Source of the DNA: UBA1858 sp965227695
GTDB taxonomy: Bacteria; Pseudomonadota; Gammaproteobacteria; UBA4575
Direction of reading: 5' to 3'
Assembly: GCA_965227695.1 (NCBI GenBank)
Contig: OZ245760.1
Location: forward strand, 496,001-560,000
DNA: 64,000 nt
Below are positions 1 to 7,099 of this stretch, one piece after another. The notes below the pieces were generated by a model. The model did not search any database. It saw only the letters and a list, made by a program, of their open reading frames with translations, and was not told where the DNA came from. Every line of letters starts with the position of its first letter. Position 1 is the stretch's first letter. Both the position numbers and the translations under genes were made by a program.

Positions 1-591
1 GGCGCGGGTGCTCATGCTGCCGGGGAGCATGCGCATACACATACCGGTAAATTCGTGACGCTTGATCCCGTTGTTCCACCGTTAGCGGATAACAAAGCGC
101 GACACGAAGTCGTGGAACTGTTCTGGTATGGTTGCTCTCACTGCTATGATTTTGAGCCTTATATCAATGCATGGAAGCAGGAAAAAGCGGATGATGTTGA
201 ATTTGTGCGAGTTCCCGCAGTATTAAACGCCCGCTGGGAGCAACACGCCCGCGCCTTTTACGCGCTTGAAATTATGGATGAACTGGAAAAAGGACATCAG
301 TTATTATTCAATGGTATCCACGAGCAGGGGCGTCGATTGAACGACCTTGATTCCATGGCGAGGTTTTTAGCAGCCAATGGTATTGACGAGTCGAAATTTC
401 GGGAAAGCTTCAAGTCATTTGCAGTGGAAACCAAAGTGAATCGGGCAAAACAGCTGATGCGCCAGTACCAGGCAACGGGTGTGCCAACCGTCATAGTCAA
501 TGGCAAATATAAAACTTCAGCGTCTCAGGCAGGAGGCTATTCCCAGCTGATCTCGGCGGTGGAAGCGCTTACTGGGCCCCAGGAAAATTAG
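1..591 (+). CDS. dsbA: Thiol:disulfide interchange protein DsbA, 5' end cut by window edge
   Basis: Periplasmic thioredoxin-fold oxidase that introduces disulfide bonds into exported proteins. The active site reads FWYGCSHCYDF, a CSHC variant of the CPHC motif of E. coli DsbA, and GVPTVIVNGKY supplies the cis-proline loop near the C terminus. A GTG at position 55 could be taken as a start, but the frame stays open through 18 more codons to base 1 (a His/Gly/Ala-rich stretch), which looks like the region just after a signal peptide. I therefore read it as a gene that begins left of the window. The helical insert of DsbA lies between the active site and the cis-proline. No partner dsbB is visible. 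Confidence 0.9.
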   Translation, partial: GAGAHAAGEHAHTHTGKFVTLDPVVPPLADNKARHEVVELFWYGCSHCYDFEPYINAWKQEKADDVEFVRVPAVLNARWEQHARAFYALEIMDELEKGHQLLFNGIHEQGRRLNDLDSMARFLAANGIDESKFRESFKSFAVETKVNRAKQLMRQYQATGVPTVIVNGKYKTSASQAGGYSQLISAVEALTGPQEN

Positions 592-1137
592 CAGTTTCAG
601 GAAGTTATCATACAGCTAAAAGGCAAGCGTGATTTGTACTGATCAGTCTTTGCTCAGGATCTGGATCGGTGGCTGGCAGGCGGTGGAAGGTGCAAAGGGC
701 CCTGTTGATTGCGATCCCGACCCTTGCTGGCGTGTTCATGACAGGAAAGCTGATTAGTGGCAGTTCCCACACGCGTATTGATGATCTTGAAGTAGATAAA
801 TTTCGTCTTATTCCGTATGTCCTGCTGCATTGGTAGTCACATCCTGGTGAACATTTTCAATGATACGCCTGGATGATCTTAAATGCGGTGATGACAAAGA
901 TGGAGCCATGACGGATCTTGACGGACGGTACAAACTGTTGAGAAACACACATTCATTTCGCCTGAATGGTGGCCTTTGTGCCATTGATTACACTTTGAAC
1001 ATACTGATCAGGCTAACAGGTGTGATGTGTTTATCGGTTAAATATTGTGTTTCACATGGTGGTCCAGACACTTATGCTCTATAATCGCCACCTCAAATTT
1101 AGACAAGTATTTTTTGCAAGTTAATACGGGAGTTACC
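592..1137. other. 546-base gap without a convincing gene
   Basis: Two weak frames exist: 669-836 (+, GTG start, 55 codons) and 860-1084 (+, 74 codons). Neither has a clear ribosome site, domain or convincing residue composition, and I do not call them. No strong hairpin was seen. The stretch may hold decayed coding sequence; the last 60 bases supply the leader of the cytochrome gene. Confidence 0.5.
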
Positions 1138-1626
1138 TTGGAAGACAGACAATTTACTACCATGTTCATGGCCGTTTTGGTTGGACTCGTTGGATTTACT
1201 ATCGTGATTCTGGTGATCGCAAATATGCTCTATAACGCGGATTCCATGGAATCGGACCTGAGAGTGCAAAAAGCGGTCTCTGAAAGAATTAAACCTGTCG
1301 GTGGCGTGTATGTTGGCAGTGTTCCTGATGAGGTTGCAACAGGGGCAGCGGCCGCGACTTCGGCAGCCCCGGCACAACAAATTGCGGCGGCAGACTTAAG
1401 CGGTGAACAAGTGTATCAACAGGCCTGTGCCTCTTGTCATGCAGCAGGCGTTCTTAATGCGCCCAAGCTTGGCGATGCAGCGGCATGGGAGCCAAGACTC
1501 GCCAAGGGCATGGATGTCTTGTACGCCAATGCCATTAACGGTATCAATGCCATGCCTGCAAAAGGTGGACGTGCAGATATTGCAGATGATGCCATCCGTG
1601 CTGCAGTCGATCACATGATTCAATAG
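1138..1626 (+). CDS. Membrane-anchored cytochrome c5 family protein
   Basis: Single-haem c-type cytochrome for electron transfer at the periplasmic face of the inner membrane. The N terminus carries one uncleaved membrane helix (about residues 9-30), followed by an Ala-rich linker (68-86) and a class I cytochrome domain with the haem motif CASCH (97-101) and the likely axial methionine in NAMPAKGG (about 139). The TTG at 1138 is chosen because a GGGAG ribosome site ends five bases before it; the frame is open further upstream to 1045, but that would place unlikely residues before the membrane helix. It lies downstream of dsbA, a common association of cytochrome and thiol-redox genes. Confidence 0.85.
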   Translation: MEDRQFTTMFMAVLVGLVGFTIVILVIANMLYNADSMESDLRVQKAVSERIKPVGGVYVGSVPDEVATGAAAATSAAPAQQIAAADLSGEQVYQQACASCHAAGVLNAPKLGDAAAWEPRLAKGMDVLYANAINGINAMPAKGGRADIADDAIRAAVDHMIQ

Positions 1627-1670
1627 CGATCGTCTTTCAAGCAATACATTATTTATTGTTGCGGCAGACT

Positions 1671-3185
1671 TTATTTGTTCAGCCGCCGGTCAAACTGGCG
1701 GTAGGACATCGCTTCCAACAGATGTGACTGGGTAATTTCGTTTGTATTTTCAATATCAGCGATGGTGCGCGCCACTTTGAGTATTTTATGATACGCACGC
1801 GCACTGAGATTCAGTCCTTGCAGTTTTTCGTGTGCCAGTTTTTCCAGTGACGTAGTTAACCGGCAAACTTCCTTTAATGTTTTCCCGTCAAATAGTGCAT
1901 TAGGCATACCCTGGCGCTGTAACTGCGCAGCATATGCCTTGTGGATGCGTTCTTTGGTCTGTCGCCAGTCTGTCTCAGGCCGTGTCGTTTTGCTGAAAAA
2001 TTCTGTGTAAGGCACTTTTGCTACACTCACTTGCAGGTCTATACGGTCCAGAATGGGGGCAGATATTTTATTGCGATAGCGGCGAAGCTGTTCGCTGGAA
2101 CATGCGCACTGTCCGTATTGATCAATATCGCACCCTGCCGGACAGGGATTCATGGCGGCGATGAGTTGAAAGCGGGCCGGAAAAGTCACTTGCGCATTCG
2201 CCCGCGATATAGTGATCACTCCTTTTTCAATTGGTTCACGCAGGGTCTCCAGTGCCTGACGGCTAAATTCTGTGAATTCATCCAGGAATAGCACGCCATT
2301 ATGAGCAAGTGAAATTTCTCCGGGTTTCGGTGTGGAGCCTCCGCCCACCAGGCCGACGGCAGAAACTGTATGGTGAGGCGAACGAAAAGGTCTGTTTGGA
2401 GGGTGAAGTGTCTTATCCATCGCATTCGCAATGGAATATACGCTCATGGTTTCAAGCATTTGATCCTGGTTAAGATCGGTTAACAGCGACGGGAGACGCG
2501 TGGCTAACATGGTCTTACCGGAACCGGGCGAGCCAATCATCAGTAAATGATGTTGACCTGCCGCGGCAAGACATAACGCCCGTTTGGCCATATGCTGTCC
2601 CCGCACATCGCTGAAAGAGAGTTGCTCCTGGTTTTGTTGATTAAATTTTTTTGAGCGGCGCCTGGGGAGTGAGGTGACCTGATTTAAATGAGCGCAGACC
2701 TCGAGTAAATGTGTCGCGCACAAGAAAGCGTCATCTGGCAGAGGTGTAAGTTCTTCCAGGTTATCGGTTGAAGTAATAAGGGTACTTTGATTTCGCTGAC
2801 AGGCATGTGCGGCGGGTAATATGCCCGTGGTTTTTCTTAAGTGGCCATCCAGGCCCAGTTCACCGATGAATTCATACCCTTTTAAAGCGCCGGCCGGTAA
2901 TTGCCGGGAAGCCACCAGTAATCCAAGTGCGATGGGCAAATCAAAGCGTCCACCTTGTTTGGGTAATTCGGCGGGCGCGAGATTGACAATAATGCGCCGC
3001 GCCGGGAATTCGTAGTTTGAATTGATTAAGGCTGCACGAACACGATCTTTGCTTTCCCTGACAGCCGCTTCTGGTAGTCCGACGATGGAGAAATTGGGCA
3101 GGCCATTGGACAAGTGCACTTCAACAGACACCAGTAAGGCCTGCATGCCAAATTGCGCGCGGCTGTATATTGTTGCGAAGGCCAT
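1671..3185 (-). CDS. comM: YifB/ComM family Mg-chelatase-like AAA+ ATPase
   Basis: Hexameric AAA+ helicase-like protein; ComM promotes branch migration during natural transformation in Vibrio and Haemophilus. The N-terminal domain (1-170) has the typical VEVHLSNGLPNFSIVGLPE start, followed by the ATPase core with Walker A GSPGSGKT (about 218-225), a DEFTEF Walker B region and a C-terminal Mg-chelatase lid domain ending in YRQFDRRL. Its 504 residues match the family. The start codon lies directly after a perfect hairpin that contains the ribosome site, and ubiK lies just upstream on the same strand, so the two may be cotranscribed with separate translational control of comM. No other competence gene is in the window. 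Confidence 0.93.
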   Translation of the reverse strand: MAFATIYSRAQFGMQALLVSVEVHLSNGLPNFSIVGLPEAAVRESKDRVRAALINSNYEFPARRIIVNLAPAELPKQGGRFDLPIALGLLVASRQLPAGALKGYEFIGELGLDGHLRKTTGILPAAHACQRNQSTLITSTDNLEELTPLPDDAFLCATHLLEVCAHLNQVTSLPRRRSKKFNQQNQEQLSFSDVRGQHMAKRALCLAAAGQHHLLMIGSPGSGKTMLATRLPSLLTDLNQDQMLETMSVYSIANAMDKTLHPPNRPFRSPHHTVSAVGLVGGGSTPKPGEISLAHNGVLFLDEFTEFSRQALETLREPIEKGVITISRANAQVTFPARFQLIAAMNPCPAGCDIDQYGQCACSSEQLRRYRNKISAPILDRIDLQVSVAKVPYTEFFSKTTRPETDWRQTKERIHKAYAAQLQRQGMPNALFDGKTLKEVCRLTTSLEKLAHEKLQGLNLSARAYHKILKVARTIADIENTNEITQSHLLEAMSYRQFDRRLNK

Positions 3186-3188
3186 AAC

Positions 3189-3213
3189 TCTCCCGGATGA
3201 TGAAACCGGGAGA
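3189..3213 (-). promoter_or_regulatory. Hairpin sequestering the comM ribosome site
   Basis: Perfect 8-bp stem TCTCCCGG/CCGGGAGA with a 9-base loop. Read on the minus strand, the 3' arm contains the GGGAG ribosome site, ending only three bases before the comM ATG at 3185. No U-run follows, so it is not a standard terminator. It probably limits comM translation unless opened. Confidence 0.6.
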
Positions 3214-3222
3214 ATATATAAA

Positions 3223-3465
3223 TTACTTTTTCTCGAGAAGTGCCAGACGTTGTTCCAGTTGTTCTAAGCGTTGGCGTGTGCGCTGGAGAACTTCCACCTG
3301 AACATCGAATTCCTCCCTCGGCACCATATCCAGTTTTAGTAACAATCCCTCCAGCACGACTTTAAGTTTATCTTCACTGGACTGTTTAAATTCTGCAAGA
3401 TTGTCCGGCAGGATTTCTTTAATCTTTGCAACAGTTTCGTCGAGATGTTCAGTGTTCATTTTCAT
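3223..3465 (-). CDS. ubiK: Ubiquinone biosynthesis accessory factor UbiK (BMFP family)
   Basis: Small coiled-coil protein of the YqiC/BMFP family, needed for efficient aerobic ubiquinone synthesis as a partner of UbiJ in the soluble Ubi complex. At 80 residues it has the standard length. The N-terminal amphipathic part (residues 1-45) is followed by a coiled coil of Gln/Arg/Leu heptads (about 55-80) ending in LEQRLALLEKK. The start is the ATG at 3465; a second ATG two codons later is equally possible. comM follows on the same strand after a 37-base gap holding the hairpin. Confidence 0.88.
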   Translation of the reverse strand: MKMNTEHLDETVAKIKEILPDNLAEFKQSSEDKLKVVLEGLLLKLDMVPREEFDVQVEVLQRTRQRLEQLEQRLALLEKK

Positions 3466-3520
3466 AAAAGCATGTTAGCAAATTTCTGCACAGGCTCACA
3501 AAAGAATGCCGTCAAAAGAG

Positions 3521-3558
3521 CGCACCACAATAGTGCATTAATGCTTTAGTATGGTGCT
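3521..3558 (+). promoter_or_regulatory. Two tandem NtrC-type enhancer sites upstream of torF-glnK-amtB
   Basis: Against the NtrC consensus TGCACCA-N3-TGGTGCA, the 17-mer at 3521-3537 matches 12 of 14 fixed bases and that at 3542-3558 matches 10 of 14. Their centres are 21 bases apart, two helical turns, and they lie about 107 and 128 bases before the start site predicted for the sigma-54 promoter downstream. That is the usual enhancer geometry. Confidence 0.75.
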
Positions 3559-3630
3559 ATTCATGGTAAAGCGCTCGCAGAGAAAACAGGGAATATTTAT
3601 AACTCATTGTAATAAAAGTATTTATTTTAA

Positions 3631-3647
3631 TGGCACGAGTTATGCTT
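3631..3647 (+). promoter_or_regulatory. Sigma-54 (-24/-12) promoter of torF
   Basis: TGGCACG begins at 3631, with the invariant GG at 3632-3633 and GC at 3644-3645 separated by exactly 10 bases, as RpoN promoters require. The predicted start site is near 3657, giving a leader of about 37 bases before the torF ATG with GGAG at 3682-3685. Confidence 0.8.
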
Positions 3648-3693
3648 TGATCCGATTGTAATTTTAATAAATGATCTATACGGAGAAATTATA

Positions 3694-4395
3694 ATGGAGA
3701 AAAAGTTAACACACTTGGTCGGGAGTGCAGTGCTGGCGTCCTCAGTAGTGATGGTGCCTGCCGTGTCATCCGCAGATGAAGCGATCATCACCGGTAATGC
3801 CGGTATCTTGTCAGACTACATCTTCCGTGGAATTTTCCAGGACTCAGGTGTCGGTAATGGTGGCCTGGATTTTGAGTATATGGGGTTCTATGCCGGCACC
3901 TGGATTGCAGATGTAGGCTCTGGCATTGAGTACGACCTCTATGGCGGCTATGTCTATGAATTCGAAAATGGCATGTATCTTGGTGCGGGCTATACCTCGT
4001 ATCAGTATTCTGACAATTTCGATGCTGAGTATAATGAAGTTAACATTTATGCCGGCGGTTCAATGGGAGACGTGACCCTGGATCTTGAGTACAGCACGGG
4101 TGAGTATAACGGTGTTTTCCTTGATAAGGATGGAAATACAGAAGGTGACGAATATGATTTCATGGCCGCAACCCTTGGCTATAACGGCGCCTATCTGACT
4201 TACGGTGACTTTGGTGATGATGCCGACGATGCCCTGGGGAACTACCTTGAGCTTGGCTATAGCATGGAATTAGGTGGTTTCGAGCTAACAGGTGCCGTTG
4301 TTCACACGATGGATCTCAACGACGGAAGCGTTGATGGTGATGACGAGGAAACCGAAGCGTATGTGTCCATTAGCTGGGGATTCGATGTCATTTAA
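3694..4395 (+). CDS. TorF family putative outer-membrane porin (TIGR02001 type)
   Basis: Predicted outer-membrane beta-barrel of 233 residues. A signal peptide ends near residue 27 (AVSSADEA); the mature part begins with the family hallmark GNAGILSDYIFRGIFQDSG and continues as alternating aromatic/glycine strands rich in Tyr, Gly and Asp, ending in the aromatic SISWGFDVI typical of barrel proteins. Families of this kind are often found next to P-II and ammonium transporter genes, as here. A clear GGAG ribosome site precedes the ATG. The sigma-54 promoter and NtrC sites upstream suggest induction under nitrogen limitation, so it may admit a nitrogenous solute; the substrate is not known from sequence. 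Confidence 0.85.
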   Translation: MEKKLTHLVGSAVLASSVVMVPAVSSADEAIITGNAGILSDYIFRGIFQDSGVGNGGLDFEYMGFYAGTWIADVGSGIEYDLYGGYVYEFENGMYLGAGYTSYQYSDNFDAEYNEVNIYAGGSMGDVTLDLEYSTGEYNGVFLDKDGNTEGDEYDFMAATLGYNGAYLTYGDFGDDADDALGNYLELGYSMELGGFELTGAVVHTMDLNDGSVDGDDEETEAYVSISWGFDVI

Positions 4396-4416
4396 TTAGT
4401 AAGTACTCTCAAAGCA

Positions 4417-4454
4417 TTTAAGGCCGGGAAGCGTTGCTGAACCCCGGCCTTAAA
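4417..4454 (+). terminator. 12-bp hairpin between torF and glnK
   Basis: Perfect stem TTTAAGGCCGGG/CCCGGCCTTAAA with a 14-base loop, starting 21 bases after the torF stop. There is no U-run, so it may attenuate or stabilise the torF message rather than fully terminate, letting some transcripts reach glnK-amtB. Confidence 0.55.
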
Positions 4455-4558
4455 CAGGGAATATTCAAGCAGAATACAGATTTTTATTGGCTTAGTAATT
4501 TTACACCCTACTAAACACTTTGAGACGAATAAAACTAGATCACGGTAGGAGAAAATCA

Positions 4559-4897
4559 ATGAAGCTAATAACAGCCATAATTAAACCATTTAAGCTGGAT
4601 GACGTCAGGGAAACGTTGTCTGAAATAGGAGTGACAGGAATCACAGCCACAGAAGTGAAAGGCTTTGGGCGGCAGAAAGGCCATACGGAGCTTTATCGCG
4701 GTGCAGAGTATGTGGTGGACTTCCTCCCAAAAATAAAGTTGGAAATTGCCATCGATGATGAGCTCGTACAGTCTGCTCTGGATGCAATAACCAAGTCGGC
4801 AAACACAGGAAAGATTGGTGATGGAAAAATATTTGTTTCTGAGCTTGTCGATGTGATTCGAATTAGAACCGGTGAGTCTGGTGCAGCGGCTCTATAA
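4559..4897 (+). CDS. glnK: Nitrogen regulatory protein P-II (GlnK)
   Basis: Trimeric P-II signal protein of 112 residues that senses 2-oxoglutarate and ATP/ADP and blocks the AmtB channel when nitrogen is plentiful. The family signature MKLITAIIKPFKLDDVRE starts the protein; the T-loop holds YRGAEYVVDFLPK with the uridylylated tyrosine (about residue 51), and the C-terminal signature TGKIGDGKIFVSEL is intact. The ATG at 4559 has a GGAG ribosome site; a longer frame from 4520 adds 13 non-conserved residues. amtB follows after 31 bases, the conserved glnK-amtB order. A weak GG-N10-GC at 4457-4470 could be an additional sigma-54 site but matches poorly. Confidence 0.95.
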   Translation: MKLITAIIKPFKLDDVRETLSEIGVTGITATEVKGFGRQKGHTELYRGAEYVVDFLPKIKLEIAIDDELVQSALDAITKSANTGKIGDGKIFVSELVDVIRIRTGESGAAAL

Positions 4898-4928
4898 CTA
4901 ACAATACCTATAGATATAGGAGGGATTT

Positions 4929-6176
4929 GTGGAAAATCAAGTAATAGAATTAGCGTACGCACTGGATACATTTTACTTTCTGGTGATGGGCGCATTTGTC
5001 ATGTGGATGGCTGCAGGTTTTGCCATGCTCGAAGCGGGACTTGTACGCAGTAAAAGTACAGTCGAAATTCTAACCAAGAACATTGCGTTATATTCAATCG
5101 CAAGTGTGATGTACATGTTGATGGGTTACAACATTATGTACAGTGGTACCGACAGCACATGGTGGCCGTTTGCGCTCGATATTCTGGGTAACACGGACAA
5201 CACGGCTGCGGAAGTGATCGCCAGTGGTGGAGACACCTACTACTCTGGCCTGTCAGACTTTTTCTTCCAGGTGGTATTCGTCGCGACAGCCATGTCAATT
5301 GTCTCGGGCGCAGTGGCAGAACGTATGAAGTTATGGGCATTTTTACTATTTGCCGTGGTTATGACTGGCTTCATTTACCCGATCCAGGGCTTTTGGAAAT
5401 GGGGAGGCGGCTTCCTGGATCAGGCGGGCTTCCTGGATTTTGCAGGATCAGGTGTGGTTCACTTGTGTGGCGCGACCGCGGCACTTGCAGGTGTAATTCT
5501 GCTTGGTGCGCGCAAAGGGCGTTACAGTAAAGATGGCAAAGCGATCGCCATGCCCGGAGCAAACCTGCCTCTGGCTACATTAGGGACATTCATTCTCTGG
5601 CTTGGCTGGTTTGGATTCAATGGTGGTTCAGAGTTGATTGTTTCAAATGTCGCTGAAGCCAATGCTGTCGCATTAATATTCGTTAATACCAATGCCGCAG
5701 CAGCAGGTGGTGTGATTGCTGCCCTGATTACCGCCAAGCTGATGTTTGGTAAAGCCGACTTGTCCATGGCGTTAAATGGCGCGCTGGCAGGTCTGGTGTC
5801 AATCACTGCAGAGCCTTTAACACCGACACCATTGCTTGCAACCATTATCGGTGCGATCGGCGGGATCATTGTCGTGTTTAGTATTGTAACAATGGACAAG
5901 GTCAAGCTTGATGATCCCGTTGGTGCAATCTCGGTTCATGGTGTATGCGGATTGTGGGGATTGATAGCCGTTGTGTTTTCAAATTCAGATGCAAATATTG
6001 GGTCGCAGCTATACGGGGCCTTCGCCATATTTGCCTGGACGTTCATTGTTGCAATGATTTTCTGGTTTATCATCAAGATGATCATTGGAATTCGTGTCAG
6101 CGAAGAAGACGAAATGGAAGGTGTCGATTACGCTGAATGCGGTATGGAAGCCTATCCGGAATTCGTCAATAAATAA
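4929..6176 (+). CDS. amtB: Ammonium transporter AmtB
   Basis: Inner-membrane ammonium channel of 415 residues with about 11 helices. The N terminus LDTFYFLVMGAFVMWMAAGFAMLEAGLVRSK is the family start, and the signatures around the paired pore histidines (FAGSGVVHLCGA and ISVHGVCGLWG) are present. It starts at GTG 4929 behind a strong AGGAGGG ribosome site. As the third gene of the torF-glnK-amtB group it is probably under NtrC control, with GlnK as its plug. A strong terminator follows. Confidence 0.95.
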   Translation: MENQVIELAYALDTFYFLVMGAFVMWMAAGFAMLEAGLVRSKSTVEILTKNIALYSIASVMYMLMGYNIMYSGTDSTWWPFALDILGNTDNTAAEVIASGGDTYYSGLSDFFFQVVFVATAMSIVSGAVAERMKLWAFLLFAVVMTGFIYPIQGFWKWGGGFLDQAGFLDFAGSGVVHLCGATAALAGVILLGARKGRYSKDGKAIAMPGANLPLATLGTFILWLGWFGFNGGSELIVSNVAEANAVALIFVNTNAAAAGGVIAALITAKLMFGKADLSMALNGALAGLVSITAEPLTPTPLLATIIGAIGGIIVVFSIVTMDKVKLDDPVGAISVHGVCGLWGLIAVVFSNSDANIGSQLYGAFAIFAWTFIVAMIFWFIIKMIIGIRVSEEDEMEGVDYAECGMEAYPEFVNK

Positions 6177-6206
6177 TAACTCCTGGTATTTAAGTGTGCC
6201 AATATT

Positions 6207-6237
6207 GGCGTCTCTTTCAAAAGAGACGCCTTTTTTT
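6207..6237. terminator. Rho-independent terminator after amtB
   Basis: GGCGTCTCTTT pairs with AAAGAGACGCC and is followed by seven T. It ends amtB transcription. The T-run overlaps the last codons of the convergent speE gene, and an A-rich sequence is absent on the other side, so it works mainly for the plus strand. Confidence 0.92.
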
Positions 6238-7078
6238 ATTGGTTTTTAAGGAATTCTGGCATGGCAAAAGCCGCGTTGTGTATATCATAGTTATAGTATT
6301 GGGTAGCAAAATCGAGCTGCTTATCGCGAGCCAGATGGATAGTGTTTTTGGCTGCTATGGTGGCCGACCACCACCCGGTGGGGTAAACCGGTAACGGAAA
6401 AAATATTGTCCTGGTATGACTGAAGCCCGCCGCACGCATTTCATGGTGCATGGGTTGGGTGATACTTTGCCAATGAGCCAATGGCGATTCACTTTGCTGC
6501 ACAATTAAACCGTTGTTGCCAAGGGCGTTAAGGCATGCATGATAAAAGTCTTTCCTGAAAAGACCTTCTGCAGGACCAATCGGATCAGTGCTGTCTATGA
6601 TGATAACGTCAATATCCTTGTTGTCCGCGGATTTCATCCATTCAATCGCGTCAGTATACTCAAAGATAACGCGCGTATCCTGGTTGGCAGTGCACAGCTC
6701 GGGGAAAAATTGTTCTGATAACTGCGTGACCCGCTGATCAATTTCAATTTGTATGATTTTTTCAACACATGAATGTTTGGCGACCTGTTGAAGTGTGCCA
6801 CAATCCCCTCCACCGACAATCGCCACGTTTTTAGGGCAAGGGTGACAAAATAATGTAGGATGGCTCATCATTTCGTGATATATAAAGTTATCGCGCGCAC
6901 TTAGCATTATAAATCCATCCAGCACCATTAATCGTCCAAAGCGCCGGGTGTCATAAATCTCGATTTTTTGAAAGGGTGTGGTCTCCTGGTGCAATAGTGA
7001 GTTGATTTCCAGTGAAAAGGCGGTGCCTGTTTCCTTGCAACACTCGGTAAACCAGTTTTTGTTATCTTGTACTGTCAT
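6236..7078 (-). CDS. speE: Spermidine synthase (polyamine aminopropyltransferase)
   Basis: Transfers the aminopropyl group of decarboxylated S-adenosylmethionine to putrescine. The 280-residue protein has the N-terminal beta domain with FGRLMVLDGFIMLSARDNFIYHEMMSH, the nucleotide-binding loop VAIVGGGDCGTLQQ and the catalytic region IIIDSTDPIGPAEGLF with its conserved aspartates. It diverges from speA with only 21 bases between the two start codons. Together they supply agmatine (SpeA) and spermidine (SpeE); agmatinase and S-adenosylmethionine decarboxylase must be elsewhere. Confidence 0.94.
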   Translation of the reverse strand: MTVQDNKNWFTECCKETGTAFSLEINSLLHQETTPFQKIEIYDTRRFGRLMVLDGFIMLSARDNFIYHEMMSHPTLFCHPCPKNVAIVGGGDCGTLQQVAKHSCVEKIIQIEIDQRVTQLSEQFFPELCTANQDTRVIFEYTDAIEWMKSADNKDIDVIIIDSTDPIGPAEGLFRKDFYHACLNALGNNGLIVQQSESPLAHWQSITQPMHHEMRAAGFSHTRTIFFPLPVYPTGWWSATIAAKNTIHLARDKQLDFATQYYNYDIHNAAFAMPEFLKNQ

Positions 7079-7099
7079 AAATTTGGGTATTAATTAATT

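Noticed and set aside
860..1084. Frame upstream of the cytochrome gene
   Set aside because: No ribosome site, no domain and biased residues; likely chance.
5522..5905. A 127-codon antisense frame inside amtB
   Set aside because: Ala/Ile/Pro-rich mirror of a membrane gene; no start signals; amtB is complete.
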